From Arthrobacter mangrovi (GTDB lineage: Bacteria > Actinomycetota > Actinomycetes > Actinomycetales > Micrococcaceae): DNA of 64,000 nt. Under the pieces are notes generated by a model, which saw only the letters and a list, made by a program, of their open reading frames with translations, did not search any database and had not been told where the DNA came from. This document shows positions 51,769 through 61,112 of the stretch, in pieces. A program made the position numbers and the translations under genes. The stretch is from NCBI RefSeq assembly GCF_026011795.1, contig NZ_BRVS01000006.1, positions 54,274-118,273 on the forward strand. The letters are read 5' to 3'. Positions within the stretch are counted from its first letter, which is position 1; each line of letters begins with the position of its first letter.

Positions 51769-52715
51769 GCGCGCAAGGCCGCATCGTCGTCGTCGGTTCC
51801 CTGAACGCGGACCTGACGATCTACACCGAGCGCCTGCCCAACCCCGGCGAAACGCTGCAGGGCGAGGGCTTCATCGTGAATCCCGGCGGCAAGAGCGCCA
51901 ACCAGGCCGTGGCCGCCGGCCGGCTGGGCGGCGACGTCAGCCTCATCGGCGCCGTCGGCCGGGACAGCAACGGCGACATGCTGCTGGCCTCCGCGGCCGC
52001 GGCCGGCGTGGACGTCTCCCGAGTGCGGCGCGCCGATAACGTGGAGACCGGCGTCGCCGTCGTGACTGTGGACGCGCACGGCGAGAACAGCATCGTCATC
52101 TCCGCCGGCGCCAACGGCACCGTGGTCCCCGCGGACATCGCGGCGGCCAAGGACGTGTTCGACGGCGCCGCGGCGGTCTGCCTCTGCCTGGAGATTGCGC
52201 TGGAGAGCGTGGAGGCAGCGGCCCGGGCGGGGAACGACGCCGGCGCCACCGTCCTGCTCAATCTCTCGCCTTTCGCCCCGGTGCCGGAGGGCCTTGCCGA
52301 GGCAGCCGACGTGCTGCTGGTCAACGCCCACGAAGCCTCGCAGTTCCTGGGCGGAGCGGACATCCCGGGGCCCGAGGCTGAGGCCGGCGAGTGGGAAACC
52401 GTGCGGCTGAAGTTCGCCGAGCACCGGCTGGACCGGGCCGTCGTCACGCTCGGCGCCCACGGCTCGGTAGTACTGGACTCGCTGGCCGAGGACGGCCGCC
52501 GGGTAACGCGGATCGCCCCCACCAAGGTCGACGCCGTCGACACCACCGGAGCCGGCGATGCTTTTACGGGAGCCCTCGCCGCCCGCCTCGCCGCGGGGGA
52601 GGCCCTCGCCGAAGCCGCCGCCTTCGCCTCCGTCGCCGCCGCGCTGGCCACCACCAGGAAGGGAACCCAGGCCGCCTACCCGAGCCTCGTGGACGTGCAG
52701 GCGCGGCTCGCCTGA
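51765..52715 (+). CDS. rbsK: Ribokinase family carbohydrate kinase
   Basis: A 316-residue PfkB-type kinase. VGSLNADLTIYTERLPNPGE starts the sugar-binding lobe, NPGGKSANQAVAAGRLGG is the first family signature, and DAVDTTGAGDAFTG holds the catalytic aspartate and anion hole. Phosphorylation of the ribose released by the hydrolase would feed the pentose-phosphate pathway. It ends the LacI-controlled operon. Another sugar kinase specificity is possible but ribose best fits the neighbours. Confidence 0.87.
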   Translation: MSAQGRIVVVGSLNADLTIYTERLPNPGETLQGEGFIVNPGGKSANQAVAAGRLGGDVSLIGAVGRDSNGDMLLASAAAAGVDVSRVRRADNVETGVAVVTVDAHGENSIVISAGANGTVVPADIAAAKDVFDGAAAVCLCLEIALESVEAAARAGNDAGATVLLNLSPFAPVPEGLAEAADVLLVNAHEASQFLGGADIPGPEAEAGEWETVRLKFAEHRLDRAVVTLGAHGSVVLDSLAEDGRRVTRIAPTKVDAVDTTGAGDAFTGALAARLAAGEALAEAAAFASVAAALATTRKGTQAAYPSLVDVQARLA

Positions 52716-52796
52716 CCACCTGTTGCCGGGAGCCGCCGGCTAGTGCTTGGGTGGTCTGCAGGAATCAGAGACCGAAAGCATATGGCGGGTGGGTAA

Positions 52797-53714
52797 ATGA
52801 AAATACTGGTTGCGGGCGCGGGAGCCACCGGCGGCTATTTCGGCAGCAGGCTGGTGCAGGCCGGCCGGGACGTGACCTTCCTGGTCCGGCCAAGGCGCGC
52901 CGCCGAACTGAGCGGCGGGCTGAGGCTGATCGGGCCGGAGGGTGAACAGACCATCCCGGTCAGGACGGTCACTGCGGAGAAGCTGGATGCCCCGTTCGAC
53001 CTGGTGATCGTCGCGGTCAAGGCCGGCGCCCTCGAGACCGTCGCGGAGCAGCTGGCCCCCGCCGTCGGGCCGGACACCATGATCCTGCCGTTCCTGAACG
53101 GCATGTCGCACCTCGACGTCCTGACCGCCCGCTACGGCAAGGACCGCGTGCTCGGCGGGCTGGTGAAGGTCGTCGCCACCGTGGCCGAAGACGGCAGCAT
53201 CCGGCAGATGAATCCGCTGGCCACCATGTCGATCGGCGAACAGTCGGGGGAGCGCACGGCACGAGTCGAGGAGCTGTTCCGCGAGCTGGACGTCCCGGGC
53301 TACAAGCTCACCCTGGCCGACGACATCATGGCGGCGATGTGGCACAAGTGGGTCTTCATTGCCGCTGCAGGGACCACCACGTGCCTCATGCGCGGTCCCG
53401 TCGGCGACATTGTGGCGAGCGACGGCGGCGAGGGCTTCGTCCTGGCCGCGATCGCCGAGGCCGAGGCCGTGGCGGCCGCGGCAGGCCACCCCGTCCCCGA
53501 GCGGGAGCACGGGCTGAGCGTGCGGATGCTGACCGAACCGGGCTCGTCCTTCACCTCCTCGCTGTATCGGGATGTCACCGCCGGCCTGCCGCACGAGGGT
53601 GAACACATCCTGGGGCAGCTGGTGGCCCGGGCCGACGCGCTGGGCGTCAACGTTCCGCTGACACGGCTGGCCCTGCTCCAGCTCCGGGTCCACGGCCGCC
53701 GGACCCGCGGCTAG
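52797..53714 (+). CDS. Ketopantoate reductase family protein
   Basis: A 305-residue NADPH-dependent reductase of the PanE/ApbA family: GAGATGGYFG at residues 7-16, the lysine in VAVKAGALE, LPFLNGMSHLD with the conserved asparagine, and a C-terminal HKWVFIAAAGTTTCLMRG helical domain. No pantothenate gene is nearby, so this may act on another 2-oxo acid. It lies 81 bases after rbsK and converges on the DHFR-like gene. Confidence 0.87.
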   Translation: MKILVAGAGATGGYFGSRLVQAGRDVTFLVRPRRAAELSGGLRLIGPEGEQTIPVRTVTAEKLDAPFDLVIVAVKAGALETVAEQLAPAVGPDTMILPFLNGMSHLDVLTARYGKDRVLGGLVKVVATVAEDGSIRQMNPLATMSIGEQSGERTARVEELFRELDVPGYKLTLADDIMAAMWHKWVFIAAAGTTTCLMRGPVGDIVASDGGEGFVLAAIAEAEAVAAAAGHPVPEREHGLSVRMLTEPGSSFTSSLYRDVTAGLPHEGEHILGQLVARADALGVNVPLTRLALLQLRVHGRRTRG

Positions 53715-53761
53715 CAACGGTCGCCTCCAGGCGGAGCGCAAGTCCCGCCTGCCGCGGCTGC

Positions 53762-54421
53762 CTACAAGTCCGCGCGGCGAGTGAAGACCAGATGGAGCAC
53801 TCCCTGCGGAGACGGGGTTGCTTCGATCTCGAAGCGCTCTTCGAGTCCTTCCAGCCCATCCCAGAGCCGTTCGCCCCGGCCCAGGACGATCGGCACGAGG
53901 ACGAAGTGCATGTGGTCGATCAGGTCCGCCTCGAGGAACTGCCGGACCGTACTGACGCCGCCGCCGATCCGGACGTCGCCGCCGCCGGCCAGGGCGCGGG
54001 CCTGCTCTAGCGCGGAGACAGGGTCGGCGTCGACAAAATGGAAGGTTGTCCCGCCTTCCATCTCGAGTACCGGCCGCGGATGGTGGGTCAGCACGACGAC
54101 GGGCGTATGGAAGACGGGGTTATCTCCCCACCAGCCCTTCCATTCCTCGTCCTCCCAGGGGCCGCGCTGCGGGCCGAACTTGTTGCGCCCCATGATCTCC
54201 ACGCCAACGCCATGCCCCCACTGGCTGGCGAACGCCTCGTCGACGCCGAGGGACCCCGCCGACGTCCCGTGGATTCCCATCTCGCGGAAGGTTCGCGTTT
54301 CGAAGGCCCACTCCATCAACCGCGAGCCGGCGTGACCGAACGGGGCGTCGAGCTGCTGGCCCTCACCGGTGCCGAAGCCGTCGAGGGAGATCGAGAAGTT
54401 GTGCACGCGGACTAGCGACAT
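53762..54421 (-). CDS. Dihydrofolate reductase family protein (RibD C-terminal domain)
   Basis: A 219-residue, single-domain NADPH-dependent reductase. SLVRVHNFSISLDGF at the N-terminus, EIMGRNKFGP, VVVLTHHPRP and IGGGVSTVRQFLEADLIDHM mark the RibD C-terminal / bifunctional deaminase-reductase fold, commonly annotated in actinobacteria as dihydrofolate reductase family. It lies 29 bases downstream of the monooxygenase gene and may be the last gene of the phenol operon. Its substrate is unknown. Confidence 0.87.
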   Translation of the reverse strand: MSLVRVHNFSISLDGFGTGEGQQLDAPFGHAGSRLMEWAFETRTFREMGIHGTSAGSLGVDEAFASQWGHGVGVEIMGRNKFGPQRGPWEDEEWKGWWGDNPVFHTPVVVLTHHPRPVLEMEGGTTFHFVDADPVSALEQARALAGGGDVRIGGGVSTVRQFLEADLIDHMHFVLVPIVLGRGERLWDGLEGLEERFEIEATPSPQGVLHLVFTRRADL

Positions 54422-54450
54422 GTCATCTCCTGAAGTGCTCGGGCGAGGGT

Positions 54451-56034
54451 CTATTTGCGGTTGAGGAAGACGCTGACGTCGTCGTTATTGACCAGGTCCG
54501 GTACGGTCCAGCCGTCGAGGTCGTACTCGCTCATGCACTGCTCGGCGAAGCCGGTCATCATGTCCGTGATGCCCTCGGCCTGGGCGGCGAAGAGGATCTC
54601 GGCCTTGACGTTCTCGTGGTTGCCGGAGTAGTTGCGCTCGTACAGTTCGTGCCGGCCGCCGAATTCGGTGCCGATGGCGTCCCAGAGCAGCTTCATGAGC
54701 TTGACCCGGTCCACGGCCTGGATGCCGCCGGAACCGCGCACGTACTTGTCCAGATAGGGCCGGATCTCCGCCGTCTTGAAGTCCAGCGCCGAGGAGTTCA
54801 GGTAGATCAGTCCCGAGGAGACATCCTGTTCGATGATCTCCTTGATGCGTGGATAGCCAACGGCCATGAACATCCGGTAGGTCAGCCCGTAGTCAAGCTT
54901 CGGCAGGATCGTGCCGTTGGGGCCCTCATCCGGATTGGCCGCCATGGCGTCGGCCAGGGCATAGAACATGTTGCGCCAGCCGATGACCTCGCCGGCCCGG
55001 GATTGGACGCCGCGGAAGTCCTGCGTTCCGGCGATCTCCAGCGCCTTCAGCAGCAGGCCGGCGATGAAGTCCAGCTTCACGGCGAGGCGTATGACGCCCT
55101 GGTAGGTGAAGCGGTTGAGGAAGCCGGTCTGAGGGAAGAAGTTGTTGATTTTGTCGATGTCGCCGTAGCAGAAGATGTTCTCCCACGGGATGAGGACCTT
55201 GTCGAACACGAACACCGAGTCGTTCTCGTCGAGGCGGGAGGAGAGCGGGTAGTCGAAGGGCGTGCCCATCACCGCGGCCTGGTGGGAGTACGACGCGCGG
55301 GAAATCAGTTTTACGCCGGGCGCATCCATGGGCACGGTGCAGATCAGCGCGAATTCCTTCTTCTTGATCGGCAGTCCGTAGTGGGCGATGAAGTTGTAGT
55401 TGGTGATGGCCGAGCCGGTGGCCACCACCTTGGCGCCCGAGACGATGACGCCGGAATCGGTTTCCTTCTCGACCTTCATGAACACATCGCCCACCTGGTC
55501 CGGCGGAAGGTTGCGGTCGACCGGCGGGTTGATGATCGCGTGGTTCCAGTACAGGACCTTCTCCTGCGACTCCTTGTACCAGCGCAGGGCGTTCTCCTGG
55601 TACGGATCATAGAAGTCCGGCATCCCGCCCAAGGTTCCCAGGAAGGCTGCCTTGTAGTCGGGGGAGCGGCCGAGCCAGCCGTAGGTCATGCGGGCCCAGG
55701 TCTCGATGGCGACCCGGTCCTGCCTGAGGTCCTCCGGGCTGCGGGCCGCCTTGAAGAACGGGTGGGTCATGCCGCCGGATCCGGTATCGGTCGGGGCCAA
55801 CAGCTTGTCCGCGGTCTCCGGATTGTGGAAGCCGTCGTAGAGCCGCGCGACCATGCGGATCGAGTTGCGGAATGCCGGGTGCGTGGTGACGTCCTTGACC
55901 CGTTCGCCGTAGATCCAGACTTCCCGGTCGTCTTTGAGCGAGTTGATGTATTCGTCGCCGGTCATGGGTCTGGAACTGTCCGCCGGCGTTGTACGTGCGC
56001 TGATGTCCGGCTTCTTGTCGGCGGTCTCAGTCAT
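54451..56034 (-). CDS. FADH2-dependent phenol-type monooxygenase, HpaB/PheA family
   Basis: A 527-residue oxygenase component of a two-component aromatic hydroxylase. It has [20 protein letters not shown] near the N-terminus, [42 protein letters not shown] and a C-terminal [13 protein letters not shown], matching the HpaB family. Length fits 4-hydroxyphenylacetate 3-monooxygenase, phenol 2-monooxygenase and chlorophenol monooxygenase alike. AAAGGA precedes the ATG, whose start overlaps the flavin reductase stop by ATGA. Being cotranscribed with catechol 1,2-dioxygenase favours ortho-hydroxylation of phenol to catechol. Confidence 0.9.
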   Translation of the reverse strand: MTETADKKPDISARTTPADSSRPMTGDEYINSLKDDREVWIYGERVKDVTTHPAFRNSIRMVARLYDGFHNPETADKLLAPTDTGSGGMTHPFFKAARSPEDLRQDRVAIETWARMTYGWLGRSPDYKAAFLGTLGGMPDFYDPYQENALRWYKESQEKVLYWNHAIINPPVDRNLPPDQVGDVFMKVEKETDSGVIVSGAKVVATGSAITNYNFIAHYGLPIKKKEFALICTVPMDAPGVKLISRASYSHQAAVMGTPFDYPLSSRLDENDSVFVFDKVLIPWENIFCYGDIDKINNFFPQTGFLNRFTYQGVIRLAVKLDFIAGLLLKALEIAGTQDFRGVQSRAGEVIGWRNMFYALADAMAANPDEGPNGTILPKLDYGLTYRMFMAVGYPRIKEIIEQDVSSGLIYLNSSALDFKTAEIRPYLDKYVRGSGGIQAVDRVKLMKLLWDAIGTEFGGRHELYERNYSGNHENVKAEILFAAQAEGITDMMTGFAEQCMSEYDLDGWTVPDLVNNDDVSVFLNRK

Positions 56035-56624
56035 CGGTCGGGTCCTTTCAGAGGTCGTGCAGACGTGAGTGGTTTGAAGGCATCGGCGCCGGAGAACCAG
56101 CCGGTCTCCAACGAGTCGCCCGAGTGGTGCCATGGGCTGGGCCCGGACAACGGACCGATCTCGCGGAACGTGCCGCCGAAGAAGAGCAGCGGCTCCCGCT
56201 CGGTGACCTCCAGCTTGCGGACCTGTCCGACGACGATGACGTGGTCGCCGCCGTCGTAAATCCTCCACGGCATGCACTCAAGGGTCGCCGCGTTCCCGAT
56301 GAGTACGGGAACGTCGCCGTCGAGCCGCCACTCGGGCGGCCGGGGAAGCGGTTTGCCGGCGAAGTGCCAGGCCGCGTCAAGCTGATCCTGGGCGAGGATA
56401 TTGATCGTGAACGGGGCGTCCTCCAGGTACTGGGCCGCCCGGGAACTGCGGGTCAGCGTGACCTGCGCCAGCGGCGGATCCAGCGAGACTGCAGTGAATG
56501 CGTTTACGGTGGCCCCGTGCGGGGTTCCGTCCTTGGCACGGCAGGTCACCACGGTGACACCGGTGGCGAACCGCCCGAAGGTGTCCCGCAGTTCCCGCGG
56601 GTCGATGGAGGCCCGGTCGTTCAC
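56031..56624 (-). CDS. Flavin reductase component, HpaC/PheA2 family
   Basis: A 197-residue flavin reductase: [39 protein letters not shown] and NILAQDQ are typical of the family that supplies reduced FAD to the HpaB partner. The best start is GTG at 56624, 14 bases after the catechol dioxygenase stop, with AAAGG upstream; residues further upstream read through the catechol dioxygenase in another frame. The stop overlaps the monooxygenase start, so both proteins should be made together. Confidence 0.88.
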   Translation of the reverse strand: MNDRASIDPRELRDTFGRFATGVTVVTCRAKDGTPHGATVNAFTAVSLDPPLAQVTLTRSSRAAQYLEDAPFTINILAQDQLDAAWHFAGKPLPRPPEWRLDGDVPVLIGNAATLECMPWRIYDGGDHVIVVGQVRKLEVTEREPLLFFGGTFREIGPLSGPSPWHHSGDSLETGWFSGADAFKPLTSARPLKGPDR

Positions 56625-56638
56625 GGCCGGCCGGACCT

Positions 56639-57654
<1,016 letters not shown>

Positions 57655-57834
57655 TACTGTCAAGGAAGCCTTCCGCGGGTTTGTGCCGCTGCCGGCGTGC
57701 GGGGCGGCAGGACTGCGATTCAATCGGCGGGCTTGCAGCGGAGTATCGGACACTCAGGGAATTGCCAGCTTTCGTTCTGCCTGTGCACAGCCGGGACCAC
57801 TACGTTAGTCAGTACCTCAAAGGTGCGAGTGAGC

Positions 57835-57885
57835 GGCACCGGCCAAGGTCAGGAGTTCCCCCAACCTCCGAGACCGGCCGGTGCC
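57835..57885 (-). terminator. Long hairpin after the SDR gene
   Basis: GGCACCGGCC and GGCCGGTGCC pair perfectly at the base, with inner pairs GGTC/GACC and GGAG/CTCC and short bulges. It starts 17 bases beyond the SDR stop. Confidence 0.65.
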
Positions 57886-57901
57886 AACTCTTTTAAGCAG
57901 G

Positions 57902-58702
57902 TCAGTCGCGGCGGCGGGCGATGCGCTCCAGGAGCCTGTCTGGCAGGGCGCGGGCGACGACGGCGGCAGCCTTGTACTTCCGCGAGGGGATGGATACCGA
58001 CTTCCCGGCCTCCGTGTCCCGCAGCGCTTCGCGGACAACCTGGTCCGCGTTCAGCCAGGCGAAGGCCGGAATGGTCTTCTTGTCCAGCCGCATCCGGTCG
58101 TGGAACTCGGTGTGGACGTAGCCGGGGCAGAGGGCGGTAACGGAGATTCCGCGGTCCCGGTAGAAGACGTTGGCCCACCGGCTGAAGTTCACCATGAGCG
58201 CCTTTGCCGCTGAGTAGGTGCCGCGGGGAGTGTAGGCGGCCATCGATGCCACGTTGATGATGCGCCCGCCGCCCGTGGCAGCCATGGACCGCAGGGCGGC
58301 GTGGCATAGCCGGAGCGGGGCCTCCGTATGGATGCGCAGGTGCTTGAGCTCGTCCTCCAGTTCGTTGTCGGCGAAGTTCCCGAGCAGTCCATAACCCGCG
58401 TTGTTGACCAGCACGGTCACGGGCCGCTCCGTGGCAGCCAGGCGGACGGCGACGCGGTCGATCCCCTCATCCGTGACCAGGTCGGCGGCGATGGTCTCAA
58501 CCGGCACCCCGTAGCGTTGCTGCAGCGAGGCGGCCGCCGCGGCGAGGCGTTCGGCATCCCGGGCGACCAGGACCAGGGCGAGGCCCCGTTCGGCCAGTTG
58601 CCGCGCGAACTCGGCGCCGAGGCCCGCGGTGGCGCCGGTGATCAGCGCCGTTCCGGCTGCGGCGCGGCTGTTACCTGCAGGACGATGATGCTCGTTAGCC
58701 AT
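57902..58702 (-). CDS. SDR family NAD(P)-dependent oxidoreductase
   Basis: A 266-residue SDR with ITGATAGLGAEFARQLAERG, VLVARDAERL (an arginine that favours NADPH), NNAGYGLLGNF, a catalytic serine in INVASMAAY, the YSAAK tyrosine-lysine pair and ALCPGYVHTEFHDR. This matches the DltE/YqjQ-like branch of SDRs. The C-terminus ends with a basic ALPDRLLERIARRRD. It is a single gene between two hairpins; the substrate is not predictable. Confidence 0.87.
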   Translation of the reverse strand: MANEHHRPAGNSRAAAGTALITGATAGLGAEFARQLAERGLALVLVARDAERLAAAAASLQQRYGVPVETIAADLVTDEGIDRVAVRLAATERPVTVLVNNAGYGLLGNFADNELEDELKHLRIHTEAPLRLCHAALRSMAATGGGRIINVASMAAYTPRGTYSAAKALMVNFSRWANVFYRDRGISVTALCPGYVHTEFHDRMRLDKKTIPAFAWLNADQVVREALRDTEAGKSVSIPSRKYKAAAVVARALPDRLLERIARRRD

Positions 58703-58720
58703 GGCCCGACTGTAATGCAG

Positions 58721-58756
58721 GGCGGGGATGCGCCGCGATCAAGGCGCGTCCCCGCC
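58721..58756 (-). terminator. Hairpin after the aldo/keto reductase gene
   Basis: GGCGGGGATGCGCC pairs with GGCGCGTCCCCGCC (one G-T pair) around an 8-base loop, 18 bases beyond the aldo/keto reductase stop on the minus strand. A TACGACGGCGG motif copy overlaps its edge. Confidence 0.65.
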
Positions 58757-58773
58757 GTCGTACTTTTTCTCCG

Positions 58774-59844
58774 CTAGATGGAGGCGGAGACCTCCCAGAT
58801 GTCCACATTGGTGCCGCCGGCGGTGATGTCGTCGATGCGGCGCAGCTCGTCATCCGAGAATGAGGTGTTGGCGAGGGCGCCGAGGTTCTCGTCCAGCTGG
58901 GCAGTGGAGGAGGCACCGAGCAGGACGGAGGTGGCGCCGCCGTCGCGGAGCAGCCAGGCGATGGCGAACTGGGCGAGGGTCTGGCCGCGTTCGCCGGCGA
59001 TCTCATTCAGGGCGCGGGCCTTGGCGATGTTCTCTTCGGTGATGTGGCCCTGGAGCGAGCCGCGCCCGCCGCTGGGCTCGGCGCCGGCGTCGCCGATGTA
59101 CTTGCCGGTCAGCAGCCCCTGGGCGAGCGGGGTGAACGCGATGGAGCCCATGCCGTACTGCTCGAGCGTTTCCAGCAGTCCGTTTTCGACCCAGCGGTTG
59201 AAGAGCGAGTAGGCCGGCTGGTGGATCAGCAGGGGAGTGCCGAGGCTGCGCGCGATGTCCGCGGCCGCTGCGGTGCGCTCGGCCGAGTACGAGGAGATGC
59301 CCACGTACAGGGCCCTGCCCTGGCGGACCAGGGAGTCGAGGGCGCCGATGGTCTCTTCGAGCGGGGTGTCGGCGTCGGCGCGGTGGGAGTAGAAGATGTC
59401 GACGTAGTCCAGGCCCATCCGCTCCAGCGACTCGTCGGCCGAGGCGAGGATGTACTTGCGGGAGCCGAGCTGGCCGTGGGGACCGGGCCACATGTCCCAG
59501 CCCGCCTTGGAGGAGATGACGAGCTCGTTGCGGTACGGCTTGAAGTCCTTGCGGAGCATCCGGCCGAAGTTCTCCTCGGCGGAGCCGTAGGGCGGGCCGT
59601 AGTTGTTGGCCAGGTCGAAGTGCGTGATGCCGTTGTCGAAGGCGTGGCGGAGGATTTCGCGCTGCGAGTCGAAGGTGCGGTTGTCACCGAAATTCCACCA
59701 CAGGCCGAGGCTGATGGGCGGCAACAGGAGGCCGCTGTTGCCGACCCGGCGGTAGCCGAAGTGCTCGTAGCGGTCGGCGGCGGCGACGTACGGACGGTGC
59801 GTTTCGGGTACGGGGCTGAAACGGACTTCGTTCTGCGGGGACAA
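58774..59844 (-). CDS. Aldo/keto reductase (YghZ-like)
   Basis: A 356-residue NADPH-dependent aldo/keto reductase. The barrel shows THFDLANNYGPPYGSAEENFG with the catalytic aspartate and tyrosine, ISSKAGWDMWPGPHG, the lysine of the tetrad, FYSHRADADTPLEET and the cofactor loop LLGASSTAQLDEN. The insert after ISSKAGWDM is typical of L-glyceraldehyde-3-phosphate reductase (YghZ). The TTG at 59844 follows AGGAGG with six-base spacing, better than an ATG 20 codons upstream. It is a single gene and may detoxify aldehydes. Confidence 0.9.
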   Translation of the reverse strand: MSPQNEVRFSPVPETHRPYVAAADRYEHFGYRRVGNSGLLLPPISLGLWWNFGDNRTFDSQREILRHAFDNGITHFDLANNYGPPYGSAEENFGRMLRKDFKPYRNELVISSKAGWDMWPGPHGQLGSRKYILASADESLERMGLDYVDIFYSHRADADTPLEETIGALDSLVRQGRALYVGISSYSAERTAAAADIARSLGTPLLIHQPAYSLFNRWVENGLLETLEQYGMGSIAFTPLAQGLLTGKYIGDAGAEPSGGRGSLQGHITEENIAKARALNEIAGERGQTLAQFAIAWLLRDGGATSVLLGASSTAQLDENLGALANTSFSDDELRRIDDITAGGTNVDIWEVSASI

Positions 59845-59985
59845 GGCGACCTCCTGTTGGCGTGGGAAGGCGGCGCGCGGGAAGGCGCGACCGGGCTGCT
59901 TCATGAAAATCCTAGGGCCCTGCGGGCGCGGCCGGAACAGCATCCTGAAAGCCCGCCGGATAGCCGGCCGATCCCTGAGATCGCT

Positions 59986-60861
59986 CTACCGGCCGGAGAG
60001 CTCCTCGACCAGCTTCAGCAGCGCCGTGTTGTCCAGCCCGCCGTGGCCCTGCGCCACCAGCGCGGACATGAGCTGCGCTGCGCCGGCACCCAGCGGGATG
60101 GTGACGCCGGCGTCGCGGGCGGCCGAGGTCAGGATGCCTAGGTCCTTGTGGTGCAGTTTGGCGCGGAAGCCCGGCTGGAAGTCGCGGCCGACCATGCTGG
60201 CCGAACGGCGCTCCAGCACCGCGCTGCCGGCCAGGCCGCCGGAGAGCGCGTTGATCGCGGTGGCCGGATCCACCTCGTGTGCCTCCAGGAAGACGATGGC
60301 CTCGGCCACGGCCTGGATGTTGACCGCGCAGATCAGCTGGTTGGCGGCCTTGACCGTCTGCCCGGCTCCGGCAGGGCCCACATGGACGATGGTCTTGCCC
60401 ATCGCCTCGAACACCGGCCGCGCCTTCTCGACGTCCGCCGCCTCGCCGCCGACCATGATAGACAACGTCGCCTCGACGGCCCCGCGCTCGCCGCCGCTGA
60501 TCGGCGCGTCCAGCACGCCGAAGCCCGCGGCCCTGCCTGCCTCGGCGATCTTGCGTGCGGTGGCGGGCCTGATAGTGCTCATGTCGATGAAGAGCGCGCC
60601 TTCGCGGGCGTGGGCGAAGACGCCGTCCTCGCCCAGGGCCATGTCCTCGACGTCGGGGGAGTCCGGCAGGCAGGTGATGATGATGTCGCGGTCCCGCACG
60701 GCGTCGGCCACGCTGGTGGCCGGGGTCCCGCCGGCCTCCGCGAAGCGCTGCACCTTGGCCTGCGAGCGGTTGTATCCGGCCACATCGAATCCGGCCTTTA
60801 CCAGGTTCGCCGCCATGGGGCCGCCCATGATGCCCAGACCGATGAATCCTATTCTTGCCAC
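59986..60861 (-). CDS. garR: 2-hydroxy-3-oxopropionate (tartronate semialdehyde) reductase family
   Basis: A 291-residue beta-hydroxyacid dehydrogenase with GFIGLGIMGGPMAANL at the N-terminus, DMSTIRPATAR, DAPISGGERGA and the catalytic lysine in GQTVKAANQLI. These features fit tartronate semialdehyde reductase, which makes D-glycerate in glyoxylate or glucarate catabolism; 3-hydroxyisobutyrate dehydrogenase is the main alternative. No glyoxylate carboligase is in the window. It lies 141 bases upstream of the aldo/keto reductase on the same strand. Confidence 0.82.
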   Translation of the reverse strand: MARIGFIGLGIMGGPMAANLVKAGFDVAGYNRSQAKVQRFAEAGGTPATSVADAVRDRDIIITCLPDSPDVEDMALGEDGVFAHAREGALFIDMSTIRPATARKIAEAGRAAGFGVLDAPISGGERGAVEATLSIMVGGEAADVEKARPVFEAMGKTIVHVGPAGAGQTVKAANQLICAVNIQAVAEAIVFLEAHEVDPATAINALSGGLAGSAVLERRSASMVGRDFQPGFRAKLHHKDLGILTSAARDAGVTIPLGAGAAQLMSALVAQGHGGLDNTALLKLVEELSGR

Positions 60862-60981
60862 GTCAGACCACCTTCGCCGTTGGGGGATGAGGGGGTGCGC
60901 CGCCCGCCGGACGGCCGCGGGTCCCGCCGCACCTGTCTTCGTTGCCTACCCTACGCGCGGGCCGCGGCACGGCCAGGAAGA

Positions 60982-61013
60982 TTACGACGGCGGGCGCGCA
61001 GTCGCCGTCGTAA
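60982..61013. repeat. TTACGACGGCG inverted repeat in a divergent promoter region
   Basis: TTACGACGGCG and CGCCGTCGTAA form a perfect 11-bp stem with a 10-base loop. It lies between the divergent garR and vWA genes, so it cannot terminate either of them. It contains the TACGACGGCGG motif found at several other places. Confidence 0.75.
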
Positions 61014-61112
61014 GCGATCCGCCCGCTTAGGCCCGGTGCTCTAAATAGTGGGTTTCTTGAGTTCCGGATATGTTGAAGGCTAGTTAAGCCTTTAACCTAC
61101 CGAAAGGATGCC